Source: Tetracentron sinense
Taxonomy: Eukaryota > Streptophyta > Magnoliopsida > Trochodendrales > Trochodendraceae
Reading direction: 5' to 3'
Assembly (NCBI GenBank): GCA_015143295.1
Contig: JABCRI010000994.1
Coordinates: 1-64,000 of the forward strand
DNA: 64,000 bases
Shown here in pieces: positions 54,407 through 64,000 of this stretch. A program made the translations under genes and the position numbers. Position 1 is the stretch's first letter; each line of letters begins with the position of its first letter. The notes beneath the pieces are model-generated. The model was not told where the DNA came from. It worked only from the letters and a program-made list of their open reading frames with translations, and ran no database searches.

Positions 54407-57400
54407 ATGATGGTGTCAAGGGGGTTATCGTCCACGGAAAGAAGGCCTAGTTTTAGAAGTAAGTCTTTCTCAGATGGGAGAGATTTTGAGAATGTACCTG
54501 AAACTGGTTGTCTCTCCATTATTGTGCTTGGTGCTTCAGGTGATCTTGCCAAGAAAAAGACATTTCCGGCACTCTTCAATCTTTACCGGCAGGTTTGTTG
54601 AAATCCGCGTGCTGTTTCACATGAGTAAACTTGGTTTCATTATATGATTTGGTTGTTGTTATCTGATTTTGGAGTTGAAGTAGAATTTTTTTAGAAATTC
54701 TCGTATGACTGAATGGGAAATACCAGAAATTCGCCATTGCAACTGTATGTCAAACCTTATGGACAACCAGACACTCAATGTTCTCATTGGTGAATATGTC
54801 ATGCAACGATGTCCTCCAATTTATTTAAGCACTCTAACTACTATGTTGGAATATCCACAATGATAGTATCTACATTTTTCTCCTCAACCTTGAGAATTTC
54901 CATCTTCTCTTAGCAAGGTGACTGCCTAAGAAAAATATTGAGAGTATGGGTTATGATTCATTTTGTTTGTCGTTGTAAACTCTCTTATAATAAGGGGAAT
55001 AGCCCTGCATCTGTATACTAATTTTGGATTTTGGGGGTGGGAGTATGCAGGGATTCCTACAACCAAGTGAAGTTCATATATTTGGGTATGCACGGACCAG
55101 GATTCAGATGATGAGTTAAGAGATCGCATACGTGGGTGAGATTTCTTACCCATGGTCTTAAGAATACAATTGTTTGTACAATGTTTCTCATGCCATTTGC
55201 TAGTTTAAGATATTTTAGCTGTACTACAGTATTTCTGCTTGCTGAGTTACTAGGAAGGTGCTGGATTTATGTTTTTACAAACCTGTTAAAATTAGAATAT
55301 AGATGTTTTTCTGTATGAGAAAGAAGAAATATACCTATAGCTGTAATGCAAGATGTAGTTAAGAGTTAGGGTTTTGTCAAATAAATGGAAAAAAGAGAAG
55401 AGGAGAATAAGAGGGATTCGTGTTTTATGTTATACCATCCATAACAACTTCTTTTAATATTAAAAAAAATACTCAAAATACCTCCCTCTTGTGAACAAAT
55501 AAACCAGATAATTAAGATAATATCCAAAGATCTTAAAAAACACCTATACCTTTTGCTTTTTAGAAAATTTGGGATGGAGGGAAAAAAAATAGAGTATATA
55601 TATATGTGTGTGTGTGTGTGTGTTTGTATCCTGTTCATTTCAACTTATTTCTCTAAAATACTTGCTTTAGTATGCATCAAAACTGATGGTGACTGATTGA
55701 CATTTGAACAATAACTGCAGTCATCTTATCCATGGCAATGGAGCTTCATCTAAGCATTCGGAAGATGTGTCAAAGTTTATGCAATTGGTAAGTATGGTCG
55801 TTTTCCCCATTATTTCTTTTATCAATCATGTGGTAACTTATTAATTTGTAATTGCTTTGATTATTATTTTTTGTAGATCAAATATGTTAGTGGTTCTTAT
55901 GATGCGGAGGAAGGTTTCGATTACTGGATAAAGAAATTTCTGCGCATGAAATCTCAAAAATAGTCAAGAAGGGTCATCTCGGAGACTCTTTTATCTTGCG
56001 CTTCCTCCATCAGTATATCCTTCTGTCTGCAGAATGATCAGGAATTGTTGCATGAATAAATGTAAGTTTTCCTCACGGATTTGGCTCTGTGAAAGTCGAT
56101 ATTCAATGCACTGAGACTAGTATCATCTGGTAAAAATAGTCAACAACCTCCATATTCACTTCAAGCCTGATCTGGATTTAGAAGAACAAAGTTATTTGCA
56201 CGAGGGGCCCAACATCTTGAGGGTTTATAAATGAATAGAATGAACTTGTTTGTTTCGTTAATATTGGCTTTCAGACAAGCTGTACAAAGGTTGTTTCTTA
56301 TGCTTCATAAAAACAAGAACTACCATATATCTGTGGAAACAGTCACTATGGTAAAAGGTTGCTTCACAATGAATTTTTTTTAATCATTTTATTCCTTACT
56401 ACAAATGGTGCTGAAGGGGCACTTTAAGATAAACTAGTAGTTAGGAAAAAAATATTTGGATGTCCCCAAGTAAAACCGAGCTGAATCATTTTGGGAATTT
56501 GATTGCTGAATAATGTTTTGATTATAAAAAGTAAGCTAGAGGAACACTAGGTCCACTTAGAAAGGACTTCTATAAAATTAAAGTAGTGATTGTTCATTGT
56601 AGTTACTAAGTTTGCATTGATTTCTTCCCACAGACCCAGTTTAGAGTTTATGCGTCTCCAATGTTTCACACAAAGTCTTTAGGGGCATAATTTGCATGCT
56701 CGAGCAGGGTCAGGCAGAAGCAGTGGTTGTAGAGTTATATTACCTTTTTGCATATCTATTTGTTTGACTTATTCCTAGATTCTACAAACATCATTTATTT
56801 TATTCTGGAATATGAATGTTCCTTATTCCAATACAACTCAAAGGAAAAATATAGGGCCATATTCAATGTGATCAGTGACTTGCAACTCTGGCAGTGCTGG
56901 AGAATCGCAGGTTGCAGATTTTCAACCTACCACTTCAATGTGAATTAACCATAATATATTATTTTATATTTTGTTATCAACTAGTGTTCCATGATGACAC
57001 TGAGCACATTGAGGAGAAATCCTATTTTGTCACTTTGTAAGGCAGGTTGTTAAATTTATTCACCCGGTCATTGACCTGAGGCACACATCATTGTCTAGTG
57101 GAGAAACGTTCTTTTATGTCTTTTGTTGCTCCAAATTCAAGGGTGAGTTTTTGAGATATATATATATATATATATGTTCTTATGTTTACACTTTACATCA
57201 TTTTAGACCTCTATTCGGATTACATTTTAGTATTTATACTTAAAAATGAGTATAAAACCAGATGGGCATCTGAGCTTTAAAATTTCTCATTGTACGTCAT
57301 AAGTTACTCTTGAAAGATATAATTTATTCTCATTTTTTCTGCTTGTATATGGTTATTGATCTCACTGTATGATACTGCAAGCTCTTGTTTCTCTTAATCA

Positions 57401-60400
57401 AAGTCTTATATATATATATATATATTGTCCAGATCATTCATGATGACGTCTAATGGTTCCTAAATATTATATTCTGGGACTTACCATGGTAGAGCTTCAG
57501 AATATTTGCATGTTGGTCTATTAATGACTATACACATTCCCTTTCAGCTGATCTTGGTGGATGGACACGGATTGTCGTTGAGAAGCCATTTGGCAAGGAC
57601 TTGGAGTCTGCAGAAGAACTCAGCACACATATTGGGGAGTTATTTGATGAACAACAGATTTACCGTATTGATCACTATTTGGGAAAGGAATTGGTTCAGA
57701 ACTTGGTAATATATGTGCCGCAAAGAGTTTAGGATTTGTTTATCTTCTTTCTTCAACCTTTCATTTTTCATCTCTCCTCTCTCCACTTATATTTGCAGTT
57801 GGTGCTGCGTTTTGCAAATCGCTTCTTTTTGCCCCTTTGGAATCGTGACAACATTGATAACATACAGGCGAGAATCTTTCTTTTGGTCATTATATTTGAT
57901 ATTTATTAAGTATGGTGACTGGTGAGCTAAAGAAAGTAAACTACTATGGTTTAGGTTACGATAGAATTCTTAGCTGTATTCTTAAACAATCAAAGTTATG
58001 AAATATTCTCCACATCATGGTTCTTGTGCTTTCCTTTATAGGTTACTGAGTAAACTGTAAAGCTATTGTTTCATGTTAGAAGATAATCAAGGACTTTCGG
58101 TCTGTGTTGTTTGGTTAAATTTTCTGCAGCTTTAATCAAAGGACTTTCGGTGTGTGCTGTTTGGTTACATTTTCTGCAGCTTTCAATTTACGATTCCGTC
58201 ATGTATACTCTGATTTCTGTGTATTGGTTGTAGCTTTCATATGGTATATTTTGCCCTAAAAATACATTTTTTTTCTCTAAAAATTCATTGAAGTTTGAAT
58301 TTGCAGTTGTTCTCTTGATCCATGTGTTAAGGGGTTGGTGCAGTTGGCTAGCATCCCAGGTTTGCTTCCTGTGGTCATGTGTTCGACTCCATTCCTCGAC
58401 TTACCTCGTTGTCCGTAGGGAAAATTCTGAGTGGGTTGGTGCGGGCACCCGAAGGGACTAGTCCTTGCCTCGAAGGGTTTAGGACACCCTCCGTTGCCAA
58501 AAGAAAATAATAATAAAAAAATGTTGGGTTCATTCTCTGAACCCATTTTACTGATCATTTGAAAAATGCATTTTAATGCAGCTGACCTTCAAATTTTTTG
58601 AGTTTCATTGATCCCAAAGCCAGCCAGATTTTTTTGCCCTGAAACTATTCACTATGTTGTGAGCATCAATTTGTTGCAAGTTTCAATATTTATCTTTGAT
58701 TTGGCAGATTGTGTTCAGGGAGGATTTTGGAACTGAAGGGCGTGGTGGATATTTTGATGAATATGGGTATGCTCTCTCGATACTCAACCATCTGTTATGT
58801 TGCAGAATAGGTTCCTTGAACAGGAGTTGGGAATCAAAAATCATGCATTTACCTTTTATAAGAAGTGATTTCATTATTTAGTAAAATATCTTGTATATTC
58901 ACTTTTTCATTTTGGCCTTCTTCAGGCTGGTTTTAATTTTTCACGATGATTTTTAACCCTTACTTCTCCATAAGATTAGGAAAGTGATCTTCTATAATAG
59001 TGAAAACCAAAAGCATGTATGACATCCACATACATTCATATCAATATCTCCAAGAATTGGCAGGTAATCATGCTTGGTTGATTTTGCAGAATCATCCGTG
59101 ATATCATTCAAAATCACTTACTGCAGGTAAGACCACTAAATTTGAAGAATGCTATCTCCACTGCCAGCAAAATCAGGATATCGAACTTTTACATCACTTC
59201 TGCACTTGATGCTGGGTCACCGTATCTAGAACTGTAGTAATCATGAAGTTTCTTCAAATACATCTCATGCCTTAATAATGTAATTAATTTGTCTATTAAG
59301 TATTTTCTGATTCTTTTGGTACAATTAAAGTTTCATTCATTTATTTCTCATTCATTTTTCTTTATATTGATTGGTTGAGTAGTGTTATTTTATCGTCTGG
59401 TACTGGGTGGGTGCAATAATTTCATCTTGTAACCAAGTAAACCGTAACATTGCATGCAATAATTTCATCTTCTAACCTGGCAAATGTTGATCTCAAGTCT
59501 TCATATGGTGTTTAATTATATCAGAATTTGCCTGATATCTGCTTTAGTAAGGTTGTGACTTGTGACATAAGCTTATCTCCTATTGATAATGTTGATTCAA
59601 ATTTAAAACAGTTCATATCAAATTTAAATCTGACTGTACATTTGTGCTAAGTGTTTTGAGTTGTAATCCAAAGCTTGAAATTATAACTTTTTCTGTACTT
59701 CTATTTTATTATCCAAGTTGTTTCATTTCTATACTGCAGGTTCTTTGCCTGGTTGCCATGGAGAAACCCGTTTCTCTTAAACCTGAGCACATCCGGGATG
59801 AAAAAGTGAAGGTGCATATCTTAATCCACTATCTTACATTTACAAGTTAAAGGGGTCAATATGCTTTCCCTATACTAAACCAAAATCCTTTTTCACTAAG
59901 ATCCTATGTTTTTTTTCCTTCAGAATTGTGTGTTAAAAATCTCAGACATACATTTTTTCTTACCACATGATGATCAAATGATGCGGAATTTCAGGTTCTT
60001 CAATCTGTACTACCCATAGAAGCTGAAGAGGTTGTTCTTGGACAATATGAGGGCTATAGTGATGACCCAACAGTTCCCGATAACTCAAACACCCCAACTT
60101 TTGCCACTGTGATTCTGCGGATACACAATGAAAGATGGGAAGGTGTGATGGGATTTTTATTTTCATCTTGATTTTCTTTATTCTTCTTAATAATTTTCTT
60201 TTCCAATCGGGAAAAAACTCTGAACCTGTAAGCAGCAATTTGTGCTTTGTACATTAGATGCAGAGACTTGAAGCTGATGATCCTTATGTTTATGTATTCA
60301 TTATGCATTGGATTGACCTAAGAATAATATAAATTTCCAATCATTTTCACTACTAATACTATAAATTATTTTCTGCAGGTGTTCCTTTCATTCTCAAGGC

Positions 60401-62871
60401 AGGGAAAGCATTAAATTCAAGCAAGGCAGAAATACGTGTTCAATTTAAGGAGGTTCCTGGTGATATCTTCAAATGTATGGTATCGGACTTCTGCTTTATT
60501 CCAAAATGTGATCCATCTAACGTTTTTGTTTAGTCCCTTGAACATTTTCTCAATTTTCTAAATCAAACTTGACACCAAGCAGTAACAATATGGTATAAAT
60601 TGATATCACTTAATTAATCATCAGTAGAAACAATCCCATGCATGAAAAACACATGAAAGTCAGTTTGAAAGGTAGCTCGTAACTATATCTGGTTTAATAT
60701 AGATCTAATAATAATCTCGAGAATGCCTACTCTGTTCATGCATATACCTAGAAGCGTCGTAATAACTATGTATGTCTAGGGTACCCTAGTACTTAAACTA
60801 AGGTCTGAACAGTGAAAATTCAAGATTCCATCAGCTTGAAGCTACCATCTCTTAAAGAATTAGGACACCCTATAACCAGCATAATAGCTCATTTTTTTCC
60901 CGGATATCATTTACCTACGTTAGTGCGGTTAGTGGTTAGTTTGGGGATTGGAGCTCTTGCGGACTCATCACTCGAGGGGGATTGGATCCCCAGACCTCCC
61001 TCAATATAATAAACCCATTTTATGGTTATTTGCGTTCCTAGATAATTCTTCGTGTTGCCATTTTAACATACCCCTTCTTGGTACCTCACATAAATTTGCT
61101 CTAAGAAAGTCTTTTAGTCATCTGTTGCGTGAATAGTATCTTATGCTTCAGATTTCTATATTGCATAGGTAAAAACAAGGAAGAAATGAATTTGTAATAC
61201 GCCTGCAGCCTTCAGAAGCCATGTACATGAAGCTAACGGTATGAATATGATTCCCATAGTCGGTATGAGAGCTACTATTGCATTGCTGTTATGGTTTCTG
61301 TGTCTTCATTATTTAACTTTAAGTTAATGTTTTACATATTTATTTGTAGAAAGCATTGCATGTCCATTCGTCTTCACTTCCTGAAATTTCTAAGTTGGGG
61401 TTATCTAATGCTGGACCTTTTAAGGTGTACCTTTCCCCATGTTCTGGAATTTGAGAACAAGTATGATTTGAAGATGGGGTTCAATTAACACTGCCCTGTG
61501 ATTAGCTGTTATACCTCATATCACATTTCAACCTTCTGTTATGTTTATTTGCTGGTAGTTCATCTCAGGATACCCTTTCCTGTACCTGCCAAACTTAATA
61601 GTATAGCTGTTTATTTGTGTTGGAGTGATCCAAATTGGAGAACCACATAAATTCAGTTAGGGCACTCTCATAGCCCCAAATTTTTTTTTTGATTACAATG
61701 AGCTGTATGTGTGCTTCAAATTTGGGTTACATAATATGTATCTTTCATACTATATCAACTTGAAAGCATGCTGCAGACATAGCGTATGATCAGCTGAATT
61801 GAGATTTGTTTAGTGATATTTGCTACAAAGCCCATGAATATGCTCCAGCCGCTGTTCGAATATTTCTGAATATTTTGCAATTATTCCCGAGATACTCAGG
61901 AAACAATGAAAAACATGGGAAAATATCTTAGAGGAGTTAATGGTTATAAAATTTTCATATTTTGAAATAAATTTTTGCTGTTTTTTTGGACAATAAATAT
62001 CACAAAATATCAGGAGATTTTCATGAAACTTTATGCCTATAATCTAATGAATATGAAATTCAAGTTGTTTAGTGCTAATCTCTCTCTCTCTCTCTCTCAC
62101 GTTTACGGAGATTTTCATACTTAAAACAAGGAAAAAGTGATAACAAAGTTTCCTGTGAATTTCATTTCCAAAGAGGATCCCAAGATTTGTGACTACTTCA
62201 AGCATCTTTTCTTCAATGATAAATTGCAGCTAACTAATCAGTTGGAAAGTTTGCCCGCAGGTCAAGAAGCCTGGGCTGGAAATGTCAACCATTCAAAGTG
62301 AACTAGACTTGTCCTATAGGCAACGCTATCATGGGGTTACAATTCCAGAAGCCTATGAACGTTTAATTCTCGACACGTATGCTCCCAAGATGATCTGGAT
62401 ATGCTTATATTCGTTTACACTGTACATATGTTGTCTACGTTTGTGAGGTCCTATATAGTAGATGCATTGAAGCCTCCTAACTTTGCAACAGCTAGTAAAA
62501 CACGAAACTGAAGATTGACATAATAACTAGACATAGCATTAATAGTTACTACTTAATGAGTCTGGGAACTGTTTTTGCAGAATACGAGGTGATCAGCAGC
62601 ATTTGTTCGCAGAGATGAGTTGAAGGTAAATACATTCTATTGGATTGATATCTGAATACACAGTCCTGATTCCCAAATTGACGTTACTATGTTTGATCAT
62701 CAGGCCGCCTGGAAGATTTTCACTCCTTTGCTGCACAGAATTGACGAGGGTGAAATGAAGCCACTTCCATACAAACCAGGAAGCCGAGGTCCGGTGGAAG
62801 CAGACGAGCTGCTGGCAAAAGCCGGCTACATACAAACACATGGCTATATATGGATTCCACCCACCTTATAA
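54407..62871 (+). CDS. G6PD: Glucose-6-phosphate 1-dehydrogenase, cytosolic type
   Basis: Fifteen coding exons: 54407-54592, 55051-55135, 55721-55787, 55877-56061, 57548-57705, 57799-57867, 58708-58766, 59090-59126, 59740-59811, 59995-60142, 60379-60474, 61169-61238, 62261-62376, 62581-62625, 62704-62871. About 521 residues, matching Arabidopsis cytosolic G6PD5/6 end to end. Visible: NADP-binding [27 protein letters not shown], the substrate and catalytic [23 protein letters not shown] and the C-terminus [11 protein letters not shown]. No transit peptide precedes the fold. The enzyme makes 6-phosphogluconolactone and NADPH, the first step of the oxidative pentose phosphate pathway. As read, five one-base losses break the frame: about 55,103 (T run), 55,917 (CC), 55,955 (A run), 61,179 (G run) and 62,603 (T run). 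All lie in homopolymers, with no substitution stops. Intron 6 uses a GC donor (cag|gcgaga at 57,868). A second ATG follows the first (MM); either could start. Confidence 0.95.
55590..55624. repeat. (TA)n(TG)n compound microsatellite in G6PD intron 2
   Basis: A run of TA is followed by about twelve TG units. Other TA runs lie in G6PD intron 4 (about 57,158-57,175 and 57,408-57,425). Confidence 0.85.
58331..58521 (+). mobile_element. tRNA-derived SINE in G6PD intron 6
   Basis: The head 'ggttggtgcagttggctagc' contains an A-box-like sequence and 'tgtgttcgactcc' a B box about 35 bases later. A GC-rich body and an A-rich tail with 'aataataataaaaaaa' follow. It lies in the same orientation as the gene. 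No clear target duplication was found. Confidence 0.7.
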
Positions 62872-63723
62872 TTACATTGCGCGGCTAGATGAATAATCTT
62901 CTTCCAGTTGCTAGGTAAATTGGGGTATTGGTAGGGCCCCACCTGTAACACATCTATATGATATTACATATAGTCGATTATCCTACCTCTTCTAGCTTAT
63001 CTACGTGGACCTGCCCTTTTGTTTGTTAGAAGGAAAAGTTAAATAATCTCCCAATATAGCATGTCACATAAATTGCTTAACAATGTAGGCTTGATGGTCT
63101 GTTCATTCAGAATATATAATAATGTGTGGTTTGTATTAGAATTTAGAAGTAGCCATTGCAAAAATTTGTCTGAATCATAAGTGTGTTTTCTATGATATCT
63201 TACCAAACTTGTGATGGATATCCTTATTGTTCAATCTCTCAGATTGACAACTCTCCTCTGGTAGTGAATGCTGCAAATATGCCATTCTGGTCGAATCATC
63301 CCAATCCTATGATTAAGAAACTTCACTTTCAGCATCCAGTTTAACTCTATCAACCGTTCAAAAGCAGGCGGACGTATCGATGCTCAATGATCATTTGATT
63401 TATGTGTTCTTAAGATGTGGCATGCCCAGGTAATTGTGTTTTTCTTTAAAACATTATGTGTCTTTCGGGTGGAAGTACCCAAAAAAAAGTGTAAATTTCC
63501 ACTCCAAAAACTCTATTCGAGTAGAATTATCATTGCTACCAAACATCCCCAAATTCGTCAACTAAGATAACTACTACTCCATTGTGTTGGGGTTCTTTAA
63601 AACCTTAGTTTCCCTTTTTAACATCTAAAAGATTCTAATTTCCCACCCGATGGTCTCCCCCTCATACTAGATGTCCTTATATTCTCTTTGAGGAGTATTC
63701 CATACAAGTGGAACATAAATAAA
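62872..63723. other. G6PD 3' flank
   Basis: Begins with the G6PD 3' UTR. No open frame of note, no recognisable element and no RNA gene were seen before the MITE at 63,724. Confidence 0.6.
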
Positions 63724-63894
63724 GAGTTTAAATATCAGGCGGAGCTTTGCTTTCAAGTAGTTGTGGTGACACTCTTGGAATTATCAGTTTTATAAAAAAA
63801 TATTTCTCCATAATTATAAAGCTGTCACTGTTCAATGCTAAAATGGTGCTCTTTATAATGGTTTGAAGCATAGCTCCGCCTGATATTTAAACTC
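63724..63894. mobile_element. 171-bp MITE with perfect ends and 9-bp target duplication
   Basis: Both ends carry 'gagtttaaatatcaggcgga' in inverted orientation (22 matching bases). The 9-bp 'ataaataaa' flanks it exactly (63,715-63,723 and 63,895-63,903). A 9-bp duplication fits Mutator-like elements. Perfect ends and duplication suggest a recent insertion just downstream of G6PD. Confidence 0.85.
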
Positions 63895-64000
63895 ATAAAT
63901 AAATAACAAAGGAAGAGTTATAGGTAATTAGGGAAGGAAAAAGGCTGGGAGGAGAGGTTTACTTCACCTTCCTTTTACCTTCGTTAAACATTTGAAGTTT

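Noticed and set aside
54407-62871. G6PD as a pseudogene
   Set aside because: Only homopolymer length changes break it; splice sites, catalytic residues and codon-level conservation are intact, and the same error type affects neighbouring genes.

Overview
The window is nuclear DNA of a flowering plant. The evidence is four intron-rich genes whose conceptual proteins match Arabidopsis families over their whole visible length, canonical GT-AG introns (with one GC-AG), and plant-type repeats: LINE 3' ends, tRNA-derived SINEs, hAT, Tourist and Mutator-like MITEs, a Ty1/copia fossil, and a long LTR at the left edge. The species cannot be told from the sequence alone. Nothing bacterial is present.

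Layout. 1-2,884: LTR of a retrotransposon cut by the window edge, with internal minisatellites. 3,985-15,235 (minus): thimet oligopeptidase-like M3 peptidase, first 13 coding exons; its 3' part should lie left of the window beyond the LTR. 16,963-35,041 (minus): AUG6 (HAUS6-like augmin subunit), 13 coding exons, complete, with introns swollen by LINEs, a copia fossil, a SINE and hAT elements. 35,042-39,681: intergenic graveyard of DNA transposons between divergent AUG6 and PUX1. 39,682-49,127 (plus): PUX1 (UBX-domain regulator of CDC48), 7 coding exons, with a LINE and a hAT relic in the last intron. 49,128-54,406: MITE-rich intergenic DNA. 54,407-62,871 (plus): cytosolic-type glucose-6-phosphate dehydrogenase, 15 coding exons. 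62,872-64,000: downstream DNA with a clean 171-bp MITE.

The four genes are unrelated housekeeping functions (peptide turnover, microtubule nucleation through augmin, CDC48 disassembly, oxidative pentose phosphate pathway); nothing suggests a cluster or joint pathway.

Two results matter most. First, AUG6, PUX1 and G6PD together need about ten single-base length changes in short homopolymer runs to keep the family reading frame, while no substitution stop is seen and splice sites are intact. That looks like assembly error rather than three pseudogenes; the peptidase has none in 1,479 coding bases. Second, a 775-bp hAT-type element in AUG6 sits directly on a 5' splice site, so its 8-bp target duplication carries a second copy of the donor. 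A hAT transposase relic with matching terminal sequence lies in a PUX1 intron. I did not find a convincing unknown gene system.
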